64,000 bases of DNA from Alcanivorax sp. (GTDB taxonomy: Bacteria > Pseudomonadota > Gammaproteobacteria > Pseudomonadales > Alcanivoracaceae), in assembly GCA_017794945.1 (NCBI GenBank), contig CP051239.1, positions 1,726,692-1,790,691 on the forward strand, written 5' to 3'. The notes below the pieces were generated by a model. The model searched no databases. It had not been told where the DNA came from and saw only the letters and a list, made by a program, of their open reading frames with translations. The translations under genes and the position numbers were made by a program. Below are positions 8,869 to 17,450 of the stretch, one piece after another (position 1 is the first letter of the stretch; every line of letters begins with the position of its first letter).

Positions 8869-10119
8869 TCAGGCTCCGGTCTGGTTGTATCGGTTCACTT
8901 CGTTGCGGGCGACCACGTTGTGGTGCACTTCGTCCGGGCCATCGGCCAGGCGCAGGGTGCGTTGCTGCATGTACATCTCGGACAGCGGCGACCACTGGCT
9001 GACCCCGGTGGCGCCGTGGATCTGGATCGCCTGGTCGATGATCTGGCAGCACTTCTCCGGCACCATCGCTTTCGCCATCGACACCCAGATCCGCGCTTCC
9101 TTGTTGCCCATCACGTCCATGGCCTTGGCGGCTTTCAGGACGATCATGCGCATCGCTTCGATCTCGATGCGGGCGCGCGACACGATTTCCATGTTCTTAC
9201 CCAGATTGATGATTTCCTTGCCGAACGCTTGCCGGTTCAGGCCGCGCTCGAGGATCAGGTCCAGGGCTTTCTCGGCGGAACCGATGGAGCGCATGCAGTG
9301 GTGGATGCGGCCCGGGCCGAGGCGCAGCTGGGAAATCTCGAAGCCGCGGCCTTCGCCCCACAGAATGTTTTCCTTGGGCACGCGCACGTTATCCAGCTTG
9401 ATGTGCATGTGGCCGTGCGGCGCGTGGTCATGGCCGAACACACGCATGGGGCCCAGCACGTGCACGCCGGGGGCGTCCATGGGCACCAGAATCTGTGACT
9501 GCTGGCGGAAGGTGGGCGCGTCCGGGCTGGTCTTGACCATGCAGATCATGATCTTGCAGCGCGGGTCGCCGGCGCCGGAAATGTAGTATTTCTCGCCGTT
9601 GATCACCCAGTCGTCGCCGTCCAGCACGGCGCGGGTTTCAATATTGCGCGCATCGGAGGAGGCCACCTGGGGTTCGGTCATGCCGAAGCAGGAGCGGATC
9701 TCGCCGGCCAGCAGCGGCTTGAGCCATTTTTCTTTCTGCTCCGGCGTGCCGACGCGCTCCAGCACTTCCATGTTGCCGGTGTCCGGCGCCGAGCAGTTCA
9801 GGGTCTGGGACGCCAGCGGGTTCTTGCCCAGCTCGAAGGCGATGTAGGCGTAGTCCAGGTTGGACAGGCCTTCGCCGGTTTCCGCGTTGGGCAGGAAGAA
9901 GTTCCACAGGCCGGCTTCGCGGGCCTTGTTCTTGGCGGTTTCCAGCAGCTCCAGCTGGCCCGGCGCATAGCTGAAACGTTCCGCCCGGCCTTCGCCCAGA
10001 CGGTGGAATTCCTCGGTGATCGGGTCCACGTTTTCGCGGATGTGCTTGGCCAGGGCGTCCAGCAGCGGGCGCGCGTCTTCGGACATGGCCAGGTTGTTCA
10101 GATCGGTATCGTTACCCAT
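8869..10119 (-). CDS. Acyl-CoA dehydrogenase family protein (ACAD10/11-like)
   Basis: 416 aa FAD enzyme. FAD/substrate motifs are FGMTEPQVASSDARNIET and WVINGEKYYISGAGDP in the middle beta domain; the C-terminal helical domain has RQAFGKEI and QIHGATGVSQWSPLSEMYMQQRTLRLADGPDEVHH. The subgroup resembles ACAD10/ACAD11, which oxidise long, branched or modified acyl-CoAs. It would introduce the trans-2 double bond. It starts 6 bp after the synthetase gene, so the two are translationally linked. Confidence 0.9.
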   Translation of the reverse strand: MGNDTDLNNLAMSEDARPLLDALAKHIRENVDPITEEFHRLGEGRAERFSYAPGQLELLETAKNKAREAGLWNFFLPNAETGEGLSNLDYAYIAFELGKNPLASQTLNCSAPDTGNMEVLERVGTPEQKEKWLKPLLAGEIRSCFGMTEPQVASSDARNIETRAVLDGDDWVINGEKYYISGAGDPRCKIMICMVKTSPDAPTFRQQSQILVPMDAPGVHVLGPMRVFGHDHAPHGHMHIKLDNVRVPKENILWGEGRGFEISQLRLGPGRIHHCMRSIGSAEKALDLILERGLNRQAFGKEIINLGKNMEIVSRARIEIEAMRMIVLKAAKAMDVMGNKEARIWVSMAKAMVPEKCCQIIDQAIQIHGATGVSQWSPLSEMYMQQRTLRLADGPDEVHHNVVARNEVNRYNQTGA

Positions 10120-10125
10120 GGGTGT

Positions 10126-11847
10126 CTACTCCTCGTTGATGGGGGCGCCCGCCTCGGTGTCGGCGGCCAGGCATTGCGCGCGCAGAGCGCGGCGGTCGGT
10201 TTTGTCGGTGCCGCCCCGGGGCAGCGGCTCGCTGCGTAGCCAGAGGCGGTCGGGAATTTTGAAAGGGGCCAGGTGATCGGCGAGGAAGGCTTTCAGGCCC
10301 GCCTCGTCGACGCGGGCGTCGGGTTTGAGCTGCACGCCGGCGCCGACGATCTCGCCCAGGCGCTCATCGGGAATCGGGAACACGCCGGCTTCGGCCACGT
10401 CCGGGTGGCGGTGCAGGGCGCCTTCCACTTCCAGGCAGGCGATGTTCTCGCCGCCGCGGATGATGATGCTCTTCTTGCGGTCGACGATGTAGATCAGGCC
10501 TTCCTCATCGATGCGCGCCAGGTCGCCGGTGTACAGCCAGCCGTCGCGCACGGTGTCGGCGGTGGCCTCGGGCTGGTTCAGGTAGCAGCGCATGTTGGCG
10601 GCGCTTTTCACGGTCAGTTCGCCGATCTCGCCGGTGGGCACCTCAACGCCGTCGCCATCGACGATGCGCATTTCTTGCAGCGGTGGTGTCGGCCGCCCGG
10701 CGGCTTCCGGGTGGGCCACGTAGTCCGGCCCGCCGATCAGAATGCCCAGAGCATTGGTTTCGGTCATGCCCCAGCCGGAGGCAATGGCGGCCGTGGGGAA
10801 GGCTTCGGCGAGCTGGCCCACCTGGGCGGCGGGCCGCTTGGCACCGCCGCCGCCGATGGCTTCCAGGGTGTCGAGGCGCTCGCCCAGGCGGCGGGCCGTG
10901 TCCATCAACTCGGCGGACTGGGTGGGCACGCCGGTGAAGCGGGTGACGCGCTCGCGCTTGATCAGGCGCACCGCTTCTTCCGGGTCCCACTTGTACATCA
11001 GGGTCAGGGTGGCGCCGCTGGCCAGGCCCTGCAGGAAGTTCGACTGCAAAGCGGTCACATGGAACAGCGGCGTCACCACCAGAAACGAGGGCGGTTGAAT
11101 CCGGTCGGGTTCCGGCAGGGGCGGCGGCGGATCCGCCACCAGCGGCGCCATAAGCCTCGCCATGATCCAGGAGTACACCGCCGAGATCGCGCCGCGATGG
11201 GTGAGCACCACGCCCTTGGGGTTGCCGGTGGAGCCGGAGGAATACAGCACCGCGAAGTCGTCGTCCGGGGCGATGGTCACGTCCGGCCAGCGGTCATCGC
11301 GGCCGCCGTCGCGCAGTTGTTCATAGCGTGGCTGGCCGGGCAGCGGCTCGGCGTCGCGCACCGCGATCAGCGTCAGGCCTTTGTCGGCGGCCAGCTTCTC
11401 GATGCGCTGGTGGCGGGGGCCGTCGGCGAACACCACCCGGGCGCCGCAGTCATTGAGGCCGTAGGCCAGTTCCTGCTCGGACCACCAGGCGTTCATCGGT
11501 ACCGCCACCGCGCCCAGCGCGGCCACCGCCAGAATCAGGATCGGCAGTTCCGGATAGTTGCGCATGGCGATGGCCACCGGGTCGCCCTGGCGCACGCCCA
11601 GGTCATTCGCCAGGGCGTTGGCCATTCGTTTCACCTCCCGGCACAGCTCGGCGTGGCGCCAGCGTTCGTCCTGGTAGACCAGGGCGTCGCGGTCGCCGTA
11701 GGCGGGGGCGGCGTCTTCCAGCAGCACGCGCAGGTGCGCCGGGGCATTGGCGAATACCGGATAGCGGATCCCGCCGATCACCGCCTCGGTGAGCGCGAAG
11801 CGGGGATCGCTGGCGGCGATATGCGCCTGGGCGTCTTCGGGCGTCAA
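10126..11847 (-). CDS. Acyl-CoA synthetase (AMP-forming)
   Basis: 573 aa adenylate-forming enzyme. The P-loop-like motif is LYSSGSTGNPKGVVLTHR (about residues 193-210); other class signatures are GWGMTETNALG, YLNQPEATADTVRDGWLYTGDLARIDEEGLIYIVDRKKSIIIRGGENI, and the C-terminal PRGGTDKTDRR with the catalytic lysine. It activates a carboxylic acid to its CoA ester and is the first gene of the four-gene operon. The promoter region carries a CTGACA-CT-TGTCAG palindrome. The substrate is probably a medium or long fatty acid or a terpenoid/steroid-like acid. Confidence 0.9.
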   Translation of the reverse strand: MTPEDAQAHIAASDPRFALTEAVIGGIRYPVFANAPAHLRVLLEDAAPAYGDRDALVYQDERWRHAELCREVKRMANALANDLGVRQGDPVAIAMRNYPELPILILAVAALGAVAVPMNAWWSEQELAYGLNDCGARVVFADGPRHQRIEKLAADKGLTLIAVRDAEPLPGQPRYEQLRDGGRDDRWPDVTIAPDDDFAVLYSSGSTGNPKGVVLTHRGAISAVYSWIMARLMAPLVADPPPPLPEPDRIQPPSFLVVTPLFHVTALQSNFLQGLASGATLTLMYKWDPEEAVRLIKRERVTRFTGVPTQSAELMDTARRLGERLDTLEAIGGGGAKRPAAQVGQLAEAFPTAAIASGWGMTETNALGILIGGPDYVAHPEAAGRPTPPLQEMRIVDGDGVEVPTGEIGELTVKSAANMRCYLNQPEATADTVRDGWLYTGDLARIDEEGLIYIVDRKKSIIIRGGENIACLEVEGALHRHPDVAEAGVFPIPDERLGEIVGAGVQLKPDARVDEAGLKAFLADHLAPFKIPDRLWLRSEPLPRGGTDKTDRRALRAQCLAADTEAGAPINEE

Positions 11848-11882
11848 TTGTTCTCCTTATGCACGGCGCTCGCCGTGGCTGG

Positions 11883-11896
11883 CTGACACTTGTCAG
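11883..11896. promoter_or_regulatory. Palindromic operator of the acyl-CoA operon
   Basis: CTGACA-CT-TGTCAG is a perfect inverted repeat with 6-base arms and a 2-base spacer, 36 bases upstream of the acyl-CoA synthetase start. The TetR gene just upstream is the obvious candidate to bind it. Confidence 0.5.
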
Positions 11897-12002
11897 GAAT
11901 CAAGCTAAGGCGGATCGTGGCGGCAAGTCAAGCGCCATTGACCGGCGGGTCACGCCGGAATGCTGAATAATGGAATGCTATTTCGGTGTTTAACCGATTG
12001 AA

Positions 12003-12695
12003 TTAATTGGGTTTTTCGCCAAGCTGGTCGACCATGGCGCGGACCGCCGCGGCCACCGTTTTGAGGATCACGGTGTCGTCGATGTCCCGGTTGAGCCAAT
12101 CGCGCATGGGCGCGAAGGCGGCCAGGAAGACGATCATATTGGCCACCACCTCGGCGCGCGGATCGTCCGCCGGCAGGCCGGTGCGCCGGCGCAGCTGGTC
12201 GGCCAGGGCATCCAGCACCGCCTCGTCCCGGGCGCGCATGGTTTTGCGGTCCTCGTCGCGCAGATGGGGAATGGAACGGTAGATCAGCAGGGTGCCCTGG
12301 CGCTTCTTGGTCCAGACGTCCTGGAAAAACGCCGCCACCTGGTCCTCGAACGGCACGTCCGGATCGCGCTCCAGGCGCTCGGCCAGGGTCGGCACGTCCT
12401 GGGCGAACCACAGCTTGTTGAGCAGTCGGCGCAGGATGTCGTTCTTGTTGGCGATGTAATCGTAGATGCTGGCCTGATTCACACCGGAGCGCGCGCAGAT
12501 GTCGCGGATGGTGGTGGCGTCGAAGCCTTTTTCCAGAAACAGCGATAACGCCGCGTCGCAGATCTGATTGCGGCGCGTTTCGGTGAGGGCGCTGTCCTGG
12601 ACGCCGTCCACCGTGGCTTCCACCAGCTGCTGCTCGCTCTCGAGGGCGGTTTTTTTGTTGTGCTTGGGGTCCGCCGGCAAGCGTGTTCTCCACAA
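12003..12695 (-). CDS. TetR/AcrR family regulator
   Basis: Up to 230 aa; the open frame begins at TTG 12695 without a good ribosome site, so the true start may be internal. The first ~40 residues are hydrophilic and unlike the family. The helix-turn-helix follows in residues 41-90 (RRNQICDAALSLFLEKGFDATTI, then SIYDYIANKNDIL). The C-terminal domain is helical with a TetR_C fold typical of regulators of fatty-acid degradation genes. It lies 155 bp upstream of the acyl-CoA operon on the same strand and likely binds the 11883 palindrome. 12696-12914 is the divergent promoter region with the GST gene. Confidence 0.8.
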   Translation of the reverse strand: MWRTRLPADPKHNKKTALESEQQLVEATVDGVQDSALTETRRNQICDAALSLFLEKGFDATTIRDICARSGVNQASIYDYIANKNDILRRLLNKLWFAQDVPTLAERLERDPDVPFEDQVAAFFQDVWTKKRQGTLLIYRSIPHLRDEDRKTMRARDEAVLDALADQLRRRTGLPADDPRAEVVANMIVFLAAFAPMRDWLNRDIDDTVILKTVAAAVRAMVDQLGEKPN

Positions 12696-12914
12696 TCAGG
12701 GTCGGTCCGGGAAGGTCGCCCGGACGTTAGCACAGTTGTTCCAGGGGCGGAAGAAAGCGGCCGTCGGCGCCCTTCGAGGGACGCCAGGATTGGGCAAGCA
12801 TTGGCGGGTTATGGAGAACCTTACGGCTATCTTGCCGCCGCCTTGAGCGTTATCTTGTCATTCTTTGCCTTTCGCCATGGGCCTTACTTCGTTTGTCTGA
12901 CTGAGAGAGTAGTT

Positions 12915-13784
12915 ATGAGCGACGACACCTACACGCCGCCGAAAGTCTGGAAATGGGACGCCGAAAGCGGCGGCAAATTCGCCAGCATCAACCGGCCCAT
13001 CGCCGGCCCCACCCACGACAAAGCGCTGCCGGTGGGCAAGCACCCGCTGCAGCTGTATTCCCTGGCCACGCCCAACGGCGTCAAGGTAACGGTGCTGCTG
13101 GAAGAGCTTCTGGAAAAAGGCTTCGAGGGGGCGGAGTACGACGCCTGGTTGATCCGCATCACCGAGGGCGAGCAGTTCGGCAGCGGGTTCGTGGACATCA
13201 ACCCCAACTCCAAGATTCCGGCCCTGGTGGACCAGAGCCAGCACCCGTCAATCCGCGTGTTCGAGTCCGGCGCCATCCTGCTTTACCTGGCGGAGAAGTT
13301 CGGTGCCTTCCTGCCCACCGACGTGGCCGGGCGCACCGAATGCCTCAACTGGTTGTTCTGGCAGATGGGCGCGGTGCCGTTCCTGGGCGGTGGCTTCGGC
13401 CACTTTTACGCCTACGCGCCGGAGAAATACGAATACCCGATCAACCGCTACACCATGGAAGTGAAGCGCCAGTTGGACGTACTCGACCGCCGGCTGGCGG
13501 AGAACCGCTTCCTGGCCGGCGACGACTACACCATCGCCGACATGGCGATCTGGCCCTGGTACGGCGCGCTGGTCACCAACAAGGTGTACGAAGCCGCTGA
13601 ATTCCTGGAGGCGCACACCTACAAGAACGTGCTGCGCTGGGAAGCGGAGATCGCCGAGCGCCCCGCCGTGCAGCGCGGCCGCATGGTCAACCGTGCCTGG
13701 GGCGAGCCCGGGGAACAGCTGCGCGAGCGCCACGACGCCAGCGACTTCCAACTGCGCACCCAGGACAAGCTGGAAGACTCGTAA
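12915..13784 (+). CDS. yghU: YghU-like glutathione S-transferase
   Basis: 289 aa from ATG 12915; the frame stays open upstream but the MSDDTYTPPKVWKWD start is that of the YghU/YfcG-type disulfide-bond oxidoreductases. The thioredoxin-like N-domain (LYSLATPNGVKVTVLLEELLE) has a Thr-Pro-Asn active loop, ending in IPALVDQ and the glutathione-binding FESGAILLYLAEKFG. The C-terminal helical domain has RYTMEVKRQLDVLDRRLAE and DDYTIADMAIWPW. These enzymes use two glutathiones to reduce organic peroxides and disulfides. It is divergent from the TetR gene. Confidence 0.9.
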   Translation: MSDDTYTPPKVWKWDAESGGKFASINRPIAGPTHDKALPVGKHPLQLYSLATPNGVKVTVLLEELLEKGFEGAEYDAWLIRITEGEQFGSGFVDINPNSKIPALVDQSQHPSIRVFESGAILLYLAEKFGAFLPTDVAGRTECLNWLFWQMGAVPFLGGGFGHFYAYAPEKYEYPINRYTMEVKRQLDVLDRRLAENRFLAGDDYTIADMAIWPWYGALVTNKVYEAAEFLEAHTYKNVLRWEAEIAERPAVQRGRMVNRAWGEPGEQLRERHDASDFQLRTQDKLEDS

Positions 13785-13804
13785 AGGCGGGTCTTTTCGG
13801 TGGA

Positions 13805-13827
13805 GGGCCGGGCAGGGTGCCCGGCCC
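13805..13827. other. GC-rich hairpin between GST and PH-domain genes
   Basis: GGGCCGGGC and GCCCGGCCC form a perfect 9-bp stem with a 5-base loop. There is no T tract, so it is a weak terminator at best; it might also stabilise the upstream mRNA. Confidence 0.45.
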
Positions 13828-13854
13828 GCGAACGGTCACGAAAGGAGGCACCCC

Positions 13855-14223
13855 ATGATCGATTTCGAAAATAAAGGCTTCTTCAAGCTCAAGCAGAACA
13901 ACGAGTACGCGGACAAAGTCAGCGCGTTGCTGGTGGAGGGCGAGGCCATTGTCGACGCCTACAAATCATTCCGCGACGGCGTGGTATTCACCAACAAACG
14001 CATCATCGCGGTGAACGTGCAGGGCATCACCGGCAGCAAGAAAGACTTCACCTCGATTCCCTACAAAAACATTGAAGCCTATTCGGTGGAAACCTCCGGC
14101 ACCTTCGATCTGGACTCGGAGCTGGAAGTGTACGTTTCTTCCGTGGGCAAGGTGCGGTTCGAGTTCACCGGCAGCACCGCCATCGTCGAAATCTCCAAGT
14201 ACATCTCGAACAATATTCTTTAG
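13855..14223 (+). CDS. Bacterial PH-domain protein
   Basis: 122 aa from ATG 13855, preceded by AAAGGAGG; the longer open frame has no ribosome site. The whole protein is one bacterial pleckstrin-homology fold (bPH type): alternating strands with DGVVFTNKRIIAVN and SIPYKNIEAYSVETSGTFDLDSELEVYV, then a C-terminal helix IVEISKYISN. No signal peptide or membrane segment. The role of such stand-alone domains is unknown. It ends with 4 bases of overlap with the convergent DUF2894 gene. Confidence 0.8.
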   Translation: MIDFENKGFFKLKQNNEYADKVSALLVEGEAIVDAYKSFRDGVVFTNKRIIAVNVQGITGSKKDFTSIPYKNIEAYSVETSGTFDLDSELEVYVSSVGKVRFEFTGSTAIVEISKYISNNIL

Positions 14224-14726
14224 CGGATTTTCTCCAGCACCATCAGGTCATCCAGGTAGGTGACCAGATGCTCCAGATATTGCGGTGAGATGTGCTGCAA
14301 CGCGGCCAGCGCGCGGGCTACCTGCCGGTGGGCGTTGAGCGGGCCGGCGTCGCCGGGGGTGTGAGTGATGGCGTGCTGGATGCGGGCCGCCAGTTGCTGC
14401 TTGGCCTGGGCGTCTCGGATCGGCGCCAGCGCTTTCAACTCCATGGGCGCTTCGCCGTCCCCACGCAGCCGGGTCAGCAACGTGGCCAGCGGGGATGCGT
14501 ACCGCGGCGTAGCGGGATCGCCCTGGCTTTCATTGTCGTCGGCGTCCGCGCGGGCCCGGTAGTCCGCGAGCGCCTGTTCCAGTTTTTCCTGATGCTTTTG
14601 CGACGGCGCGCGCCGGCTTTCGGCGAGGCGCGTGGCGAAGCTTTCCAGATAGGCGAAGCGCACCGGGTCGCGGTGGTGGGCGCCGGCCTGGCGCAGGGCT
14701 TCCAGTTGCGCCAGCACCTCACTCAT
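14220..14726 (-). CDS. DUF2894 family protein, last gene of the stator-like operon
   Basis: 168 aa, soluble, largely helical and charged, with no signal sequence. I recognise the family by sequence (LAQLEALRQAGAHHRDPVRFAYLESFATRL) and by context: in other proteobacteria DUF2894 follows an OmpA-family gene and a DUF802 gene. Its start overlaps the stop region of the OmpA/MotB-like gene by 8 bases, implying coupled translation. It likely is a cytoplasmic accessory of the membrane complex; no catalytic motif is visible. Confidence 0.75.
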   Translation of the reverse strand: MSEVLAQLEALRQAGAHHRDPVRFAYLESFATRLAESRRAPSQKHQEKLEQALADYRARADADDNESQGDPATPRYASPLATLLTRLRGDGEAPMELKALAPIRDAQAKQQLAARIQHAITHTPGDAGPLNAHRQVARALAALQHISPQYLEHLVTYLDDLMVLEKIR

Positions 14727-15387
14727 CGCGTTGCCCGGTCTGCTCCGGCTCGCCGGCGGTGGCGTCGGCGCGCGGCACGGTGGTGATCTCCACGCGCCGG
14801 TTTTTGGCGCGGGCGGCGTCGTCCACGTTGGGGGTCACCGGTTGATTGTCGCCGAACGCGGCGGCGAAAATGCGCGCCTCCGGCAGCCCCTGATCGATCA
14901 GGGTGCGGGTCACCGTGAGCGCGCGCTGGGCGGACAGGCCCCAGTTGTCCGCGTAGCGCGGGTTGCCCTGCTGGATCGGCAGATCGTCGGTGAAGCCGCT
15001 CACCATCAGCAGCTCGTCGTGTTGCGCCAGGTAGGTTTGCAGCGGCTCCACCAGGCTTTCCAGCAGCGCGCGGCCTTCCGGCTGCAGGCGGTCCGCGTTA
15101 AGCGCGAACAGCACGCTGCCGTTAATGCCGATGCGGCCGTTCTGGAACGAGATGCGGCCGCTGGCGAGCGGGTCGGCGAGCGCCTCTTCCAACGCCTGGC
15201 GGCGTTGCTGCTCGGCCTGCAGTTTGGCGCGCTCCTGTTCCAGCGATTGGCTCAGCTCCAGCTGTATGCCGATCACCCACACCAGCAGCAGCACGAAGAT
15301 GCCCACCAGTGCCGCCATCAGATCCGAGAAGATCGCCCACACCGGCGTGGACTGGGCGCCGTCGGACGCGTCGTGAAGCTCGTCCAT
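14719..15387 (-). CDS. MotB/ZorB-like OmpA-domain protein
   Basis: 222 aa. A single membrane helix (residues 15-40) starts with FSDLMAALVGIFVLLLVWV; Asp22 at its cytoplasmic edge is in the position of the proton-carrying Asp of MotB and ZorB. A coiled-coil linker (45-72) leads to a periplasmic OmpA-C domain (about 88-205) with GFTDDLP, LSAQRALTVTRTL and AKNRRVEI, the residues that bind peptidoglycan. This is the design of a stator subunit, not of an outer-membrane porin. Its ATG shares one base (TGATG) with the DUF802 stop, so the two are made as a pair. Confidence 0.88.
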   Translation of the reverse strand: MDELHDASDGAQSTPVWAIFSDLMAALVGIFVLLLVWVIGIQLELSQSLEQERAKLQAEQQRRQALEEALADPLASGRISFQNGRIGINGSVLFALNADRLQPEGRALLESLVEPLQTYLAQHDELLMVSGFTDDLPIQQGNPRYADNWGLSAQRALTVTRTLIDQGLPEARIFAAAFGDNQPVTPNVDDAARAKNRRVEITTVPRADATAGEPEQTGQRDE

Positions 15388-17450
15388 CAGCCCGCCTCGT
15401 TGTTCTTGAGGGCGGCCAGGGCGTCGATCACTTCCTTCTGCGCACTCAGGCTCAGATCAATCACCTCGCGGGCCTGTTCCACGTAGTAGGCGAGCTGTTC
15501 GTCGCTGCGCGTCGCGGACTGTTCCAGGGACGTCTCGATGCGTTTGAGGTTATCCAGCAGCTTGCCGTTGGACTCGCTGAACAGGTTCACCGCGGTGCCG
15601 AAGGCGTCGCCCAGGCTGGCCACTTCGTGGGCGCCGCCGGTGATGTCGGCGGCGGCCTCGTCCAGGCGCGCGGTTTGCGCCTCGACCTGGCCGGCGAAGG
15701 TGTCGCTGACTTCCTTGAGCACGCCGCCGGCGTCGCGGATCAGCGTTTCCACCGCCTCCCGTTGTACGCCGGCCGCCTGTTGCTGGGCGGTGAGCAGGGC
15801 GTCCAGTTCGCCCATGATGCGGCGCCGTTCTTCCAGCAGTTCGTTGTCGCGCTCGCTGCTTTGCGCCATCTCCTCGCGCAGGCGGCTGATGACTTCGGCG
15901 GCCGCCTTGGGCGTTTCCGAGGCGGTTTCGATCAGGCGCGTCATGGGTGCTTCCAGGCCAGCGCCCAGCTCGGTGAGGTGGCGGGCGGCGGTGGCTTCCA
16001 GCTCGGCGAGCCGCGCGTTGGCGGCTTCGCCACGCGCCGCTTCCTGCTCGCGCAGCGTGCTCAATTGCTCGCCGATGCGGTGGATCAGTGTTTCCAGGCC
16101 TTCGCGCTGTCCGTCCACCAGGGCGCCGGCGGTGTGTTGGAATTGATCGTTATGGCCGCGCAGGGTCTCGCCAAGCTCGCTGACCAGCCGCTCCAGTGTT
16201 TGCTGTTGCTGCTCGAGGCCTTCCCGCCAGCCCTCGGCGGTGGCGTCGCCGGCTTGCTGGAAGCGCTCGGTGATGGCGGTGAGGCGTTGCTGGGTATCGG
16301 CCCGGGCCTGTTGTTGATCGTCGCGGATTTGCGTCAGCAGGGCCTCGCCGTGGGCCTGGAAGCGGTCGTTATGATCCTGCAGGGCGGCGGCCACCTTGTC
16401 GGTCAGGGTTTGCGCGGTCTGCTGATGTTCGGCCAGGCCCTCGCGCCAACTTCGTGCCGCTTGTTCGGTGGTGGTTTCGAAGCGCTCGGCGATCCGGCTC
16501 AGTTGGTTTTCGGTGAGCGTATTGAGGCGCTGGTGGCTCCGCTCCGCCTGGTCGTTGAGGCGCTCCAGGGCCTCGGCGATCACCGGGCGCACGTTTTCCG
16601 CCGCCAGCCGGCTGCTGTCCGCCAGGCTGGTGCTCAGGCTGTCGCCGACGGACGCCGCCAGCTGGCGATAGTGCTCGGCGGTCTGCTCGTGGAACCGCTT
16701 CTGGTTGTCGGTGAGCGCGCTGTTGAGCTGGTCGCCCATCTGTTCCAGGCGCCGGGTCAGCGCCTGCAGGCTATCCACCACGGCGGGGAAGGCGTCGGAC
16801 TGAGACCGCAGCGCGCGGAACGCTTCCTGCTGCTGGTGTTTCAGGGAAAACGCGCGCAGATCCCGGCGCAGCACGGCGTCCAGGTCACGGCCGACGAGAG
16901 TGCGCTCGCGGCGGCTCAGGGTGGCGCCGAGGCCCAGCATGGCGGAGGCGGCGACACCGGCGATGGAGGTGCCGAAGGCCAGGCTGAGCCCGGCGATGGG
17001 CGCCGCCAGCGCGCTCTGCACGGCGGCCAGGTTGTTGCCGCCTTCCAGGGCGCTGACCGCGCCCTGCAGGGTGACGATCATGCCGATGAAGGTGCCCAGC
17101 AGGCCCAGCATCACCAGCAGGCCGGACAGGTAGGGCGTCAGCATGGGCCCGGGCAACGGCGTGCTTTCCCCGTCCACGCGCCGGCGCACGGCGCCGCGCA
17201 GGGCGGCGGGCAGCTCCGCCAGCCAGCGCTCCAGGGCGTCGCCGTCACCGGGCGGGGTCTCCAGCTGCCGGGCCAGCCGGGCGCTGTCGGCGCGGAAGCG
17301 GCGCAGCTCCAGGAAGCCGAAGCCGTATACGAAGGCGATCAGCAGGGTGGCGGTGAGGGCCACCAGGTTGGTGCCCAGAAAGCCGATTGCCACCCAGGCC
17401 ACGGTGGCCGCGCCAAGCAGGCATACCAGTGCGAATAAAAAGCGTGTCAT
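15387..17450 (-). CDS. DUF802 protein: MotA/ExbB-like channel with long coiled-coil tail
   Basis: 687 aa from ATG 17450, whose ATGA overlaps the DUF3348 stop. Two N-terminal helices (about 3-22 and 26-48), a short cytoplasmic loop, then two further helices: 107-130 (LLVMLGLLGTFIGMIVTLQG) and 152-175 (IAGLSLAFGTSIAGVAASAML). These last two match the conserved pore helices of MotA/TolQ/ExbB/ZorA proteins. Residues ~180-687 are almost pure amphipathic helix rich in Gln, Glu, Ala and Arg with repeated segments (WREGLAEHQQ, WREGLEQQQQ, DGQREGLE), predicting a very long cytoplasmic coiled coil. It should form the proton channel with the MotB-like partner. Confidence 0.88.
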   Translation of the reverse strand: MTRFLFALVCLLGAATVAWVAIGFLGTNLVALTATLLIAFVYGFGFLELRRFRADSARLARQLETPPGDGDALERWLAELPAALRGAVRRRVDGESTPLPGPMLTPYLSGLLVMLGLLGTFIGMIVTLQGAVSALEGGNNLAAVQSALAAPIAGLSLAFGTSIAGVAASAMLGLGATLSRRERTLVGRDLDAVLRRDLRAFSLKHQQQEAFRALRSQSDAFPAVVDSLQALTRRLEQMGDQLNSALTDNQKRFHEQTAEHYRQLAASVGDSLSTSLADSSRLAAENVRPVIAEALERLNDQAERSHQRLNTLTENQLSRIAERFETTTEQAARSWREGLAEHQQTAQTLTDKVAAALQDHNDRFQAHGEALLTQIRDDQQQARADTQQRLTAITERFQQAGDATAEGWREGLEQQQQTLERLVSELGETLRGHNDQFQHTAGALVDGQREGLETLIHRIGEQLSTLREQEAARGEAANARLAELEATAARHLTELGAGLEAPMTRLIETASETPKAAAEVISRLREEMAQSSERDNELLEERRRIMGELDALLTAQQQAAGVQREAVETLIRDAGGVLKEVSDTFAGQVEAQTARLDEAAADITGGAHEVASLGDAFGTAVNLFSESNGKLLDNLKRIETSLEQSATRSDEQLAYYVEQAREVIDLSLSAQKEVIDALAALKNNEAG

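Noticed and set aside
10273..11886. 537-codon plus-strand frame opposite the acyl-CoA synthetase
   Set aside because: Shadow; the minus strand has all adenylate-forming motifs in order.
15309..17438. 709-codon plus-strand frame through the stator operon
   Set aside because: Antisense shadow of DUF802 and the OmpA gene; it has no homology character or start context.
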